From an uncultured Collinsella sp. (GTDB lineage Bacteria > Actinomycetota > Coriobacteriia > Coriobacteriales > Coriobacteriaceae): a stretch of DNA of 49,533 nucleotides. The notes under the pieces were generated by a model. It was not told the DNA's origin, searched no databases, and worked only from the letters and a program-made list of their open reading frames with translations. The translations under genes and the position numbers were made by a program. The stretch lies in the NCBI GenBank assembly GCA_900543275.1, contig UQQL01000006.1:1-49533 (forward strand), in the 5' to 3' direction. Positions 16,576-25,215 of the stretch are shown in pieces (the stretch's first letter is position 1; each line of letters opens with the position of its first letter).

Positions 16576-16581
16576 TATAAT
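16576..16581 (+). promoter_or_regulatory. TATAAT box upstream of guaA
   Basis: A perfect -10 hexamer lies 66 bases before the GMP synthase start. The -35 region (near 16553) is poor. The rest of the 297-base gap shows no riboswitch that I can recognise. Confidence 0.35.
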
Positions 16582-16647
16582 GAGGTCATGTGACGGTGCG
16601 TTTGCATACGTGTAACGCATTCCCATCGAACCGAAAAGGAGCTCTGC

Positions 16648-17628
16648 ATGGATCCCAACAAGCGTCCCGACGACATGGTGCGTATCACCACTCCCGAACT
16701 TGCCCAGGTGTTCATCGATGAGCAGGTCGCTGCAATCCGCGAGCAGATCGGCGACAAGAAGGTCCTGCTGGCCCTTTCCGGCGGCGTCGACAGTTCTGTA
16801 GTTGCGGCCCTGCTCATCAAGGCTATCGGCAAGCAGCTCATTTGCGTGCATGTGAATCACGGCCTGATGCGCAAGGGCGAGAGCGAGCAGGTCGTCGACG
16901 TCTTCAGGAACCAGATGGATGCCAACCTGGTTTACGTTGACGCCACCGACCGCTTCCTGGACAAGCTCGTGGACGTCGAGGAGCCCGAGGCCAAGCGTAA
17001 GATTATCGGCGCCGAGTTCATTCGCGTGTTCGAGGAGGAGGCCCGCAAGGTTGGCGACGAGGTCAGCTTCCTCGCCCAGGGTACCATCTATCCTGACATT
17101 CTTGAGTCCCAAGACGGCGTGAAGGCTCACCACAACGTGGGCGGTCTGCCCGAGGATCTGCAGTTTGAGCTCTGCGAGCCCGTCAAACTGCTGTACAAGG
17201 ACGAGGTCCGCGTGGTCGGTCGCGAGCTCGGCCTGCCCGAGAACATGGTTGAGCGCCAGCCGTTCCCCGGTCCCGGCCTGGGCGTCCGCTGCCTTGGTGC
17301 CATCACCCGCGACCGTCTTGAGGCGCTGCGCGAAGCCGACGCCATCGTGCGCGAGGAGATCGACAAGGCCGGTCTGACCATCTGGCAGTATTTTGCCGTC
17401 GTGCCCGACTTCCGCGCAACCGGCGTGCGCGAGGGCAAGCGCGCCTACGATTGGCCCTGTATCATCCGCTGCATCAACACCGTCGATGTCATGACCGCCG
17501 AGGTGCCTGAGCTCGACTGGGCGTTGCTCAGGCGCATCACCGCTCGCGTCACCGCCGAGGTTCCCCGTATCTGCCGCGTGTGCTACGACCTCACGCCGAA
17601 GCCGGTTGGCACGGTGGAGTGGGAGTAA
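16648..17628 (+). CDS. guaA: GMP synthase, ATP-pyrophosphatase subunit without glutaminase domain
   Basis: A 326-residue protein that makes GMP from XMP, ATP and ammonia. The PP-loop SGGVDSS is at 44-50, followed by HVNHGLMRKGE, the XMP-binding region QGTIYPDILES ... KAHHNVGGLP, and ERQPFPGPGLGVRC. The C-terminal dimerisation domain ends YDLTPKPVGTVEWE, which binds the nucleotide. Standard bacterial GuaA is about 510-525 residues because a class I glutaminase precedes this part. Here translation begins at MDPNKRPDD behind AAAAGGAG, and the 297 bases upstream encode no glutaminase. The enzyme must therefore use free ammonia or a separate glutaminase subunit, as in the two-subunit archaeal type. 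It is followed by a strong terminator. Confidence 0.93.
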   Translation: MDPNKRPDDMVRITTPELAQVFIDEQVAAIREQIGDKKVLLALSGGVDSSVVAALLIKAIGKQLICVHVNHGLMRKGESEQVVDVFRNQMDANLVYVDATDRFLDKLVDVEEPEAKRKIIGAEFIRVFEEEARKVGDEVSFLAQGTIYPDILESQDGVKAHHNVGGLPEDLQFELCEPVKLLYKDEVRVVGRELGLPENMVERQPFPGPGLGVRCLGAITRDRLEALREADAIVREEIDKAGLTIWQYFAVVPDFRATGVREGKRAYDWPCIIRCINTVDVMTAEVPELDWALLRRITARVTAEVPRICRVCYDLTPKPVGTVEWE

Positions 17629-17664
17629 GCTTCTACTCTTTTGGGTGAACTGCATTGACGGAGA

Positions 17665-17700
17665 GGGGGCCCGCGCAAACGTGTGCGGGCCCCCTTTTGT
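17665..17700. terminator. intrinsic terminator after guaA
   Basis: Arms GGGGGCCCGCGCA (17665-17677) and TGTGCGGGCCCCC (17682-17694) with a 4-base loop are followed by TTTTGTTTT. It serves guaA and, read from the other strand, the convergent histidine kinase gene. Confidence 0.9.
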
Positions 17701-17701
17701 T

Positions 17702-18853
17702 TTACTGTTCGGTTGACGCTGCAGATCGTTTTGGAAGGCTTACGAGCATGGTGGTCCCGTTCTCGGAACTTGCTTCGACCTCTACGGCGCCACCGTGAAG
17801 CGCTGCAATCTCCCAAACAAGCGCTAGTCCGAGTCCTGCGCCGCCGTATGCCCTGCTGCGGGATTTGTCGAGACGAAAGAACGGCTGGAAGATGCTCTCA
17901 CGGTACTGCTTGGGTATTCCCGGGCCCTGGTCCTCGACTCGCAGGAACACGTGGCTGTCGCTGCCGCAGGTGGACACGTTGACAGTCGAGCCGGGGCGGC
18001 TGTAACGGATGGCATTTTCGACCAGGTTAAACACCAGCCGATAGAGGAGCGTGTCGCTCCCGATTACTAAAGCGTCTCCAGCACAATTGAGGGCTATGCC
18101 CTTATTTTCGGCAAGTGGCGCAAGGTCGGTGAGGACCTCTTCGGACAAGGGACCAAGTTCAACATCGTCCTCGCAAGGAATGCTGTGGAGCTCACTCATC
18201 TCGAGCAATACCTTGGTCATCTGCGACATTCGCTCGGTTTGTTCTTGTAACAGGTCGAGCAGCTCGGCTGTTTCGGGTTGTAAACCGGAGTGTTCGGAGA
18301 TGAATAGTTCAATCTGTGCTTGCATAAGGGCGAGCGGGGTGCGCAGCTCGTGTGCGGCGTTGCCGGTAAACTGACGCTGTGCAGAGAACCCTTCGCCAAG
18401 ACGAGCGATCATGTCGTTGAAAGAGGCGCTGCATCGTTGTAGCTCGGTGGGCACATCTTCATTGAGTTTGATTTCGCTTAGGTTGTCAGGTTGCACACGC
18501 TCAACCTGAGCTGCAAAAGCCCGTAGCGGTTTGAGTGCACGGCCGCTCACAAAGTATGCCAGCGCGCCGCCAAGGAGTGTGACTCCAGCCGTGATGCACC
18601 AGGCTGTCGTGCCAAAAGACTCCTGTGCGTCGTTTACGACGATCGTGACCTTGTCATCGAGGGCTGCTTTCGTTGGGTCGAACGCCTGGAGCGAATCTTC
18701 GCCGGTTGCGTTAAAGGCCGAGATGTCGCTGCCGATGGCATCCATGTAGCGCATACCCGTATAGCCGACCAGGCAGTTCGTCAGCACGCACGCTGCGCAC
18801 GTGAGCAGCGCCGTCATAATCGTTATGCGCCATTGCAGCGAAAGCCTTTTCAT
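17702..18853 (-). CDS. sensor histidine kinase
   Basis: A 383-residue membrane kinase. TM1 is at about 10-32 and TM2 at about 85-107, with a small extracytoplasmic loop of about 50 residues between them. The HAMP-like linker starts SGRALKPLRAFAAQVERV. The HisKA box is NAAHELRTPLALMQ with the phosphoacceptor His. The ATPase domain has NLVENAIRYS (N box), VEDQGPGIP (G1) and GGAGLGLALVWEIAALHGG (G2). The start ATG at 18853 overlaps the stop of the response regulator gene as ATGA, so the two are translationally coupled. It is the sensor for the regulator encoded at 18850-19524. The pair is divergent from the iron-sulfur/TlpA operon, its most likely target. The small sensing loop has no recognisable ligand domain. 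Confidence 0.92.
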   Translation of the reverse strand: MKRLSLQWRITIMTALLTCAACVLTNCLVGYTGMRYMDAIGSDISAFNATGEDSLQAFDPTKAALDDKVTIVVNDAQESFGTTAWCITAGVTLLGGALAYFVSGRALKPLRAFAAQVERVQPDNLSEIKLNEDVPTELQRCSASFNDMIARLGEGFSAQRQFTGNAAHELRTPLALMQAQIELFISEHSGLQPETAELLDLLQEQTERMSQMTKVLLEMSELHSIPCEDDVELGPLSEEVLTDLAPLAENKGIALNCAGDALVIGSDTLLYRLVFNLVENAIRYSRPGSTVNVSTCGSDSHVFLRVEDQGPGIPKQYRESIFQPFFRLDKSRSRAYGGAGLGLALVWEIAALHGGAVEVEASSENGTTMLVSLPKRSAASTEQ

Positions 18854-19524
18854 TCGCTATCCTCCATAACATAGCCCTCTCCAATCCGATTGCGAATCGG
18901 GTCGTATCCCAAAACGATGCGTAGCTTTTTGCGGAGTGACGAGATGTGAACGCGGGTTGCGTTGCTAAAGCTGTTCACGCTGCTATCCCAAACGTGCTCG
19001 ATAAGCTCCTCTTGACTTACCGGACGCCCCTGATTAAGCATCAGGTATTCCAAGATTCCCGTTTCCTTGCGCGTAAGAGATAAAGCCTCGCTGTCCACGG
19101 AAGCGATGCGCGCCTTGGTGTCAAAGCGGAGCTTTCCGCAGGTTAAAACTATGTCGCTTTGTGTAAAGCGTCTGAGGGTAAGGCTGCGAATCCTTGCCGC
19201 AAGCTCGTCCAGATGAAACGGCTTGGTGAGGTAATCGTTGGCGCCGGCATCGAGTCCGGCGACTTTATCGGATACATCGCCACGTGCGGACAGAATCAGT
19301 ACCTTAGTCTCGCAGTCAGTTTTCCTAAGTTCCTTGAGTACGGTCATGCCGTCGATACGGGGAAGGTTGAGGTCGAGTACCACAAGGTCGAAGGCCTCAA
19401 CGTTCAGCAGATCGAGCGCCTCCTGTCCGTCGTGACAGCAGTCGATGCTGTACGCCAAGTTTCGCAAGCTGCGCGCGATTGCATCACACAGCGCCCGCTC
19501 GTCCTCGACGATCAAAATTCGCAT
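18850..19524 (-). CDS. OmpR/PhoB-type response regulator
   Basis: A 224-residue regulator. ATG at 19524 has GAGGAG six bases upstream. The receiver domain begins MRILIVEDERALCDAIA, with phospho-Asp in FDLVVLDLNLPRIDG (about position 51) and the conserved Lys in LTKPF. The C-terminal winged helix (125-222) has LSLTRKETGILEYLMLNQGR, then VSQEELIEHVWD and THISSLRKKLR. It is the first gene of the two-gene operon with the kinase. The 90-base divergent space to the operon at 19615 is short enough for one operator to control both. No direct repeats typical of OmpR sites stood out to me. Confidence 0.93.
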   Translation of the reverse strand: MRILIVEDERALCDAIARSLRNLAYSIDCCHDGQEALDLLNVEAFDLVVLDLNLPRIDGMTVLKELRKTDCETKVLILSARGDVSDKVAGLDAGANDYLTKPFHLDELAARIRSLTLRRFTQSDIVLTCGKLRFDTKARIASVDSEALSLTRKETGILEYLMLNQGRPVSQEELIEHVWDSSVNSFSNATRVHISSLRKKLRIVLGYDPIRNRIGEGYVMEDSE

Positions 19525-19614
19525 AACAGTCTCCTCGCACATTCCAAATCGCGCTTAACACGGATTTTATAGTCGATATGGTCCAATGGTCGCGTAACGA
19601 AAGGAGTGGTCAGG

Positions 19615-19761
19615 TTGTTCAAAGCGGTAAAACCCGTGGTACAGGTCGCTTTGTTGATCGTCGGAATTGCCATGGTGTGCTTTGGCGTTATGCGTGGCGA
19701 GGCGGATGCCGTGCTGGCCAAGGCAATCAGGCTGTGCTTGGAGTGTATCGGAATTGGATAA
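19615..19761 (+). CDS. CD1871A-type small CXXC membrane peptide
   Basis: A 48-residue peptide starting at TTG 19615, eight bases after AAAGGAG. It has one predicted membrane helix (VVQVALLIVGIAMVCFGVM, about 8-26), an acidic turn (RGEADAVL) and a C-terminal CLECIGIG. The CXXC pair next to the membrane and the tail match what I recall of the CD1871A family of CXXC peptides, which occur beside NapH-like iron-sulfur proteins in Clostridia and Coriobacteriia. The stop TAA overlaps the TTG start proposed for the next gene, so translation is probably coupled. It could pass thiol or iron-sulfur electrons between the membrane protein and the TlpA lipoprotein; this is inference. Confidence 0.72.
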   Translation: MFKAVKPVVQVALLIVGIAMVCFGVMRGEADAVLAKAIRLCLECIGIG

Positions 19762-20665
19762 AAGAAAAAACACCGGATCGCATCTTTTGGCTCGATTTCG
19801 CGGATTGATTCAGGCGGCGGCGACGCTTGCGACCAATATTCACCTGCCTAACTTTGCCAAGGGGGGCATCTACCAGGGGGCGGGCAAAGCCGTCTGCGTG
19901 CCGGGGCTCAACTGCTACTCGTGTCCGGCGGCCTCGGGTGCGTGCCCCATCGGGTCGTTTCAGTCGGTGGTGGGATCGTCTAAGTTTAGCTTCTCGTATT
20001 ACGTGACCGGAACGCTCATTTTGATCGGCGTGCTGTTGGGGCGTTTTGTATGCGGCTTTTTGTGCCCGTTTGGATGGCTGCAAGAGCTTCTGCATAAGAT
20101 TCCCGGCAAAAAGCTCTCCACGAAAAAGCTCAAGCCGCTCACGTACATCAAGTATGCCGTGCTGCTGTTTGCCGTGGTGCTGCTGCCCGTCTTGGTGGTT
20201 AACGATGTGGGTATGGGCGACCCGTTCTTTTGCAAGTACATCTGCCCACAGGGTGTGCTCGAAGGCGCGATTCCGCTGTCCATCATGAATACGGGAATCC
20301 GCTCCGCGCTGGGAAAGCTCTTTACCTGGAAGCTCGCGATTCTCATTGTGGTTGCAGTGCTGAGCGTGCTGTTCTACCGCCCCTTCTGCAAATGGATTTG
20401 CCCCCTCGGTGCGTTTTATGCGCTCATGAACAAGGTGTCGTTGCTGGGGATCCAGGTTGACCAGTGCAAATGCGTCTCGTGCGGCAAGTGCGCCAAGGTG
20501 TGTCAAATGGACGTGGACGTTACGCGTACGCCCAACCATGCCGAGTGCATTCGTTGCGGCAAATGCGTGGGCGCGTGCCCCGTCGATGCTATTAGCTTTC
20601 GCTATGGGCTGGGTGTGACGGGCGACAAACCCGCGCAGCCCGCGCAAGCCTGCGAAAACAAATAG
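19754..20665 (+). CDS. NapH/CcoG-like polytopic 4Fe-4S membrane protein
   Basis: The start is set at TTG 19754 because the family-like sequence begins at DKRKNTGSHLLARFRGLIQAAATL; the frame extends upstream but there overlaps the small CXXC peptide. 303 residues. There is an N-terminal Cys motif VCVPGLNCYSCPAASGACP, then membrane helices bearing VCGFLCPFGWLQE, CKYICPQG and CKWICPLGAF (paired Cys at helix ends). The C-terminus has two ferredoxin motifs, CKCVSCGKCAKVCQMDV and CIRCGKCVGACPVDA. Such proteins move electrons across the membrane to a periplasmic or extracytoplasmic partner. Here the partner is likely the thioredoxin-like lipoprotein encoded 33 bases downstream. The donor inside the cell is unknown. 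The gene order peptide, iron-sulfur protein, TlpA is a recurring one in anaerobes as far as I recall. Confidence 0.87.
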   Translation: MDKRKNTGSHLLARFRGLIQAAATLATNIHLPNFAKGGIYQGAGKAVCVPGLNCYSCPAASGACPIGSFQSVVGSSKFSFSYYVTGTLILIGVLLGRFVCGFLCPFGWLQELLHKIPGKKLSTKKLKPLTYIKYAVLLFAVVLLPVLVVNDVGMGDPFFCKYICPQGVLEGAIPLSIMNTGIRSALGKLFTWKLAILIVVAVLSVLFYRPFCKWICPLGAFYALMNKVSLLGIQVDQCKCVSCGKCAKVCQMDVDVTRTPNHAECIRCGKCVGACPVDAISFRYGLGVTGDKPAQPAQACENK

Positions 20666-20698
20666 GTACCTATTAAGCTTCGATACAACGGAGGAACC

Positions 20699-21661
20699 AT
20701 GAAACTGTCAAAAATTGCGGCCTTGTTGATGCTGCCCGTGCTGGCGCTGACTCTCGCGGCGTGCTCTGCCCCCAAGGGCGACGCGAAGGATGCCACGAGC
20801 GGCGATGCGCAGATTGCCGAGCTTGTGGCACAAAAGCCGTCGAGCGCCGAGGAGGCGGCCGAGCTGTACCAGCAGCTGCTGCAAAAGGAAAACGAGATCT
20901 TTGCGAGCGATAACGCCCTATGGGAAAAGGTATTCAATGCGGCAAATAAAGACTCGGCAATGATTGAGGACGGTAGCAATTACGGCGATTTCCTGCTCAA
21001 GACTATCGACGGCGCCAAGGATCAGTTTACGGCTGACGAGCTCAAGACGCTAAAGGCCGGCGCGCAGCAGGTCAAGGAGATCGAGGAAAAGCTCATGGCA
21101 CTGGAGAAGGAGTTTCCCGGATGCGGCAGCACGCCCGGCGAGGGGGAGAGCGTCGATGCCTCGACCGCAGGCATGACCAACGGCGAGAGCGGGGAGACGA
21201 AGTTCCCCAGCTTTAAGGGCAAGGACTTGGACGGCAACGATGTAAACAGCGACGAGCTGTTCTCCAAGAACAAGGTCACCGTCATGAACTTCTGGTTTAC
21301 CACCTGCAAGCCGTGCGTGGGAGAGCTGGGCGATCTGGAGAAGCTCAACAAGGAGCTTGCCGAGAAGGGCGGCCAGGTCGTGGGCGTTAATTCCTTTACG
21401 CTCGATGGCAACAAAGACGAGGTGGCCGATGCCAAGGACGTGCTTTCCAAGAAGGGCGTGACGTATAAGAACATCTGGTTTAAGTCGGACAGCGAGGCCG
21501 GAAAGTTCACCTCCAACCTGTACTCGTTCCCGACCACCTACGTGATCGACCAGAACGGTAACATTGTGGGAGAGCCGATCATGGGCGGCATCAACTCCGC
21601 TGAGCAGCGCGAGGCGCTCAACAAACTGATCGATCAGGCACTCGCGAAGAGCGAGCAGTAG
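20699..21661 (+). CDS. TlpA-family thioredoxin-like lipoprotein
   Basis: A 320-residue secreted lipoprotein. The signal MKLSKIAALLMLPVLALTLAAC ends in lipobox LAAC (Cys22). A helical domain follows (about 40-145, rich in Glu/Ala). The thioredoxin-fold domain (about 165-318) carries the redox pair in FWFTTCKPCVGEL and the cis-Pro loop SFPTTYVIDQNGNIVGE. TTCKPC is typical of TlpA/ResA-type reductases that act on thiols outside the membrane. Located 33 bases after the iron-sulfur membrane protein, it is the likely electron acceptor of that protein and may keep exported proteins reduced or deliver electrons to an unknown enzyme. GGAGG precedes the ATG. It is followed by a palindromic repeat and a strong terminator. 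Confidence 0.9.
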   Translation: MKLSKIAALLMLPVLALTLAACSAPKGDAKDATSGDAQIAELVAQKPSSAEEAAELYQQLLQKENEIFASDNALWEKVFNAANKDSAMIEDGSNYGDFLLKTIDGAKDQFTADELKTLKAGAQQVKEIEEKLMALEKEFPGCGSTPGEGESVDASTAGMTNGESGETKFPSFKGKDLDGNDVNSDELFSKNKVTVMNFWFTTCKPCVGELGDLEKLNKELAEKGGQVVGVNSFTLDGNKDEVADAKDVLSKKGVTYKNIWFKSDSEAGKFTSNLYSFPTTYVIDQNGNIVGEPIMGGINSAEQREALNKLIDQALAKSEQ

Positions 21662-21667
21662 GTGCGA

Positions 21668-21698
21668 ATGTGACAAAGGGACAGTCCCTTTGTCACAT
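21668..21698. repeat. intergenic palindrome family A, copy 1
   Basis: Perfect 15-base arms ATGTGACAAAGGGAC and its complement flank a single central A. It starts 7 bases after the TlpA stop codon. Four other copies lie at 25131, 31286, 33164 and 35788. Confidence 0.92.
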
Positions 21699-21713
21699 CA
21701 TCGATGATAAGTG

Positions 21714-21754
21714 CGGGACGGTGCGCCACGTGGCGTGCCGTCCCGTTCGTTTTT
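21714..21754 (+). terminator. intrinsic terminator of the TlpA operon
   Basis: CGGGACGG (21714-21721) pairs with CCGTCCCG (21738-21745). The loop contains a second stem (GCCACGTGGC). TTCGTTTTT follows. Confidence 0.85.
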
Positions 21755-21876
21755 GGGGCAGTACGTTACATTTCTCACTGGAGCAGGCCAAAAATGAGGA
21801 TAGAGTAGGACAAACGCGCCGAACGTGAACGGCGGGGGAGCGGGCGAGCGCGCCCGCGCGAGAGAGGTTGCCGTCC

Positions 21877-24800
21877 ATGCTGGATCTCAGAGTTATTTGC
21901 AAAAGGTACGTTACGCAGTCGTTTACGCAGGTAGCGCTCGACAGCGTAAGCCTGTCTTTTCGCGATAACGAGTTCGTAGCCATTCTGGGTCCCTCGGGTT
22001 CGGGTAAAACTACGATGCTCAACGTCATCGGTGGACTCGATCATTTCGATTCGGGCGATCTGCTGATCGACGGCATCTCGACCAAGGACTTCAACGACCG
22101 CGATTGGGATGCCTATCGCAATAATCGCATCGGCTTTGTGTTCCAGAGCTATAACCTCATTCCGCATCAGAGCATTTTGGAAAACGTGGAGTTGGCGCTT
22201 ACGCTCACGGGCGTGGGGCATGCCGAGCGCCGCCAACGTGCGCGCAAGGCGCTCGAGGCAGTCGGTCTGGGCGAGCACGTTGACAAGCGCCCGAGCCAGC
22301 TTTCGGGCGGGCAGATGCAGCGCGTGGCCATTGCCCGCGCCCTGATCAATGACCCCGAGATTGTGCTGGCTGACGAGCCGACCGGCGCCTTGGATTCAAC
22401 GACGTCCGTCCAGGTCATGGATTTGCTCAAGGACGTTGCGCGCGACCGTCTGGTCATCATGGTCACGCACAATCCCGAGCTGGCGTACAAGTACGCCACG
22501 CGCATTGTCAACCTGGCGGACGGCAAGGTCACCGACGATTCAGATCCCTTTGATGCTGCCGAGGCCGCGCGTCGCGAGGCCAAGCCCACGCGCAAAACCT
22601 CGATGAGCTTTGTGACGGCGCTTGGGCTTTCTGCCCGAAACCTCATGACCAAGAAGGGTCGCACGGCCATGACGGCCTTTGCGGGCTCGATTGGCATTAT
22701 CGGCATTGCGGCGATCCTGGCGCTGTCCAACGGCGTAAATGACTACATCAAAAAGGTCGAGGAGGACACGCTCTCGAGCTACCCGCTCACGATTTCCAAA
22801 CAAGATTACGACCTGTCGTCCATGATGGGCGGGCATGGGGCTACCGATGAGGAGGCGTCCAAGGGCGAGGGCTCGTCCGATGACGCTACCGGTGGCAAAG
22901 CTAAGGGAACCGACAAGATCCCTGTGGTCACAGCCGTAAAGGACATGTTTGCGAGCGTTAAATCTAACGATATGACGAGCTTTAAGGCATGGCTCGATGC
23001 CGGTGGCGACGGTATCAATAAAGAGGTCAATGCTATCCAGTACGGCTATGGCGTGACGCCGGTTGTCTATCGTGCGGGCAAGGGCGATGAGAAGCCTGTC
23101 CGGCTGGTGCCCAACGCTATGACCGAGGCCATGAGCGGCGGCGCAAGTTCGGCGGCAACGGTGAGCATGGATTCCATGGGGACCTCGGTCTTTAACGAGA
23201 TGATTGACGACCAGAGCCTGCTCGACAGCCAGTACGATGTCGTTGCCGGCCATTGGCCTACGTCTGCCAACGAGGCCGTGATGGTGCTTTCGAGCCGCGG
23301 CACGGTGGGCGATTACACCCTCTATAGCATCGGTGCGCTGGATATCGATGAGCTTAACGACCTGGTTAACAGTGCCATGACGGCCGACGGCAAGGTCGAG
23401 ACGCCCAAGGCCGGCACCGACTTTACCTACGACGATGCGCTGTCCACGACGTTTAAGGTGCTGTCGCCGTCCGATGCCTATCGCAAAAACGAAGAGACCG
23501 GCATGTGGACTGACATGTCTGGCGATGCCGACTTTATGGCGGCCAAGGTTGCCGACGGTATTGACGTGCGCATTGTGGGCGTGGTGCGACCCAACGAGGC
23601 GGCAAACGCGAGCGCATTGTCCCCGGGCATTGCCTATACGCATGCGCTGACTCGCCAGCTTATGGAGCGTGCTGCCGATTCGCAAATCGTGCAGGAGCAG
23701 CTTGCCCACCCCGAGACGGATGTCTTTACGGGCAAGTCTTTCGATGAACTGCAAGGCGAGGCCAAACAGAGCGTGGAACTGGGCAGCATGTTCAGCGTAG
23801 ACGAGGCGGCACTGAAGAGCGCGTTCTCACTCGATACGTCTGCGCTCTCGGGCGCGGCAGGTGGCATGGACCTTTCTGGTCTCGATTTGTCCGGGTTGGA
23901 CATTGACCTTTCGGGTGTTGGGCGAGACATCGATTTCAGCGACATCATGGCCAAGGCGCCGGTCCCGGATTTCTCGGGCATCTTTGACGGTCTGGAACTC
24001 ACACCCGAGCAAATGCAGCAGGTGGGAGCGCTAGCCAACCAGCTGTTTGAGGGCTTTATGCGCTCTGATCAGTTTAAGGCGCTGTCGCCCGAAGATCTTA
24101 AGGACGCGTCAAAGCTCGCTGCCGCATTCTCAGCGTACCTTGAGAATGATGTCGCAGCCCAGCAATACCTGGCTCAGCTCAGGGCGCTCGGCGGCGATGC
24201 CCTGGCCGAGCGTCTGCAGCAGGTGATGGGCGACTATGTGCAAAAGCAGCTGGCTCCGTATTTGCAGCAGTCTATGGATCAGGTGATGAAGGCGGTCAGC
24301 GAGCAGATTGCGACGACGGTATCAACCCAGCTCAAGGCGGGTGCGGCAGGGCTCATGGACCAAATGGCGACGCAGATGTCTTCGAGTTTTGCCAACTTGG
24401 CGAGCGCCATGCGCGTGGATGCGAACGCCTTTGCTCGCGCTATCCACTTTAACATGGACGCTGAGGACCTGAGTTCGCTCATGATGAGCTATGCCAAGGC
24501 GTCGAAGCTCACCTACGACAACAACCTGACCACACTGGGCTATGCGGACGAGGCCGACCCCATCTCGGTCAAGATTTTCCCGCGCGACTTTGAGGCCAAG
24601 GAGCGCGTGCTTGAACACATCGATGCGTACAACAAGCAGGTCAAAGCCGCCGGCCACGACGAACAGGTCATCTCGTACACCGACTACATGGGCATCATCA
24701 TGGGCTCGGTGACCGACATCGTGAACACCATCAGCTTGGTGCTCATCGCATTCGTGAGCATCAGTCTGGTGGTGAGCTCCATCATGATCGGCATCATCAC

Positions 24801-25131
24801 CTACATCAGCGTACTGGAGCGCAAGAAGGAGATCGGCATCCTACGCGCGATCGGCGCGTCGAAGCGCAACGTGGCCAACGTATTTAATGCCGAGACCTTT
24901 ATCGAAGGCCTCATTGCCGGCGTCTTTGCCATTGTCGTCGTGGTGGCCGTGAGTTTTCCGGTTAATGCCTGGGCACTTGCCGCCAAGCAGGTCCCCAATC
25001 TGATGAGTCTGCCCGCGCAGGATGCGCTGATGCTCATTGTGATTTCGGTGTTGCTGACGGTCGTTGCCGGCCTGCTGCCGGCCCGCAGCGCATCCAAGAA
25101 AGACCCTGTGGAAGCCCTACGCTCCGAATAA
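21877..25131 (+). CDS. fused ABC ATPase-FtsX/MacB-type permease with large extracytoplasmic insert
   Basis: A 1084-residue protein. ATG at 21877 has AGAGAGG about nine bases upstream; a TTG at 21868 is an alternative. Residues 1-225 are a MacB/LolD-type ATPase: Walker A GPSGSGKTT (38-46), signature LSGGQMQR, Walker B VLADEPTGALDS, H-loop VTHN. TM1 is near 260-280 (MTAFAGSIGIIGIAAILALS). About 600 extracytoplasmic residues follow, containing an Asp/Leu/Gly-rich patch at about 664-705 (repeats of LDLSGLD) and long helices. The last 160 residues have three membrane helices with the FtsX signature SIMIGIITYISVLERKKEIGILRAIGASKRNV. MacB-type proteins use ATP to push periplasmic or surface factors and do not import. 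Having everything in one chain is common in Firmicutes and Coriobacteria. The substrate is unknown. Its stop codon touches a family A palindrome. Confidence 0.9.
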   Translation: MLDLRVICKRYVTQSFTQVALDSVSLSFRDNEFVAILGPSGSGKTTMLNVIGGLDHFDSGDLLIDGISTKDFNDRDWDAYRNNRIGFVFQSYNLIPHQSILENVELALTLTGVGHAERRQRARKALEAVGLGEHVDKRPSQLSGGQMQRVAIARALINDPEIVLADEPTGALDSTTSVQVMDLLKDVARDRLVIMVTHNPELAYKYATRIVNLADGKVTDDSDPFDAAEAARREAKPTRKTSMSFVTALGLSARNLMTKKGRTAMTAFAGSIGIIGIAAILALSNGVNDYIKKVEEDTLSSYPLTISKQDYDLSSMMGGHGATDEEASKGEGSSDDATGGKAKGTDKIPVVTAVKDMFASVKSNDMTSFKAWLDAGGDGINKEVNAIQYGYGVTPVVYRAGKGDEKPVRLVPNAMTEAMSGGASSAATVSMDSMGTSVFNEMIDDQSLLDSQYDVVAGHWPTSANEAVMVLSSRGTVGDYTLYSIGALDIDELNDLVNSAMTADGKVETPKAGTDFTYDDALSTTFKVLSPSDAYRKNEETGMWTDMSGDADFMAAKVADGIDVRIVGVVRPNEAANASALSPGIAYTHALTRQLMERAADSQIVQEQLAHPETDVFTGKSFDELQGEAKQSVELGSMFSVDEAALKSAFSLDTSALSGAAGGMDLSGLDLSGLDIDLSGVGRDIDFSDIMAKAPVPDFSGIFDGLELTPEQMQQVGALANQLFEGFMRSDQFKALSPEDLKDASKLAAAFSAYLENDVAAQQYLAQLRALGGDALAERLQQVMGDYVQKQLAPYLQQSMDQVMKAVSEQIATTVSTQLKAGAAGLMDQMATQMSSSFANLASAMRVDANAFARAIHFNMDAEDLSSLMMSYAKASKLTYDNNLTTLGYADEADPISVKIFPRDFEAKERVLEHIDAYNKQVKAAGHDEQVISYTDYMGIIMGSVTDIVNTISLVLIAFVSISLVVSSIMIGIITYISVLERKKEIGILRAIGASKRNVANVFNAETFIEGLIAGVFAIVVVVAVSFPVNAWALAAKQVPNLMSLPAQDALMLIVISVLLTVVAGLLPARSASKKDPVEALRSE

Positions 25132-25161
25132 TGTGACAAAGGGACTGTCCCTTTGTCACAT
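25131..25161. repeat. intergenic palindrome family A, copy 2
   Basis: Same perfect 15-base arms as copy 1, with T as the central base, so it is the copy in the opposite orientation. Its first base is the last base of the ABC transporter's TAA stop codon. Confidence 0.92.
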
Positions 25162-25215
25162 TGGGGGCCCAATTACCGTTCGGCACGTTTAGAGCCCCCT
25201 CTCCCCGTTTAACAC

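Noticed and set aside
22540..23754. Minus-strand open frame of 404 codons inside the ABC transporter gene
   Set aside because: Shadow of a gene with complete ATPase motifs; no ribosome site and no recognisable domain.
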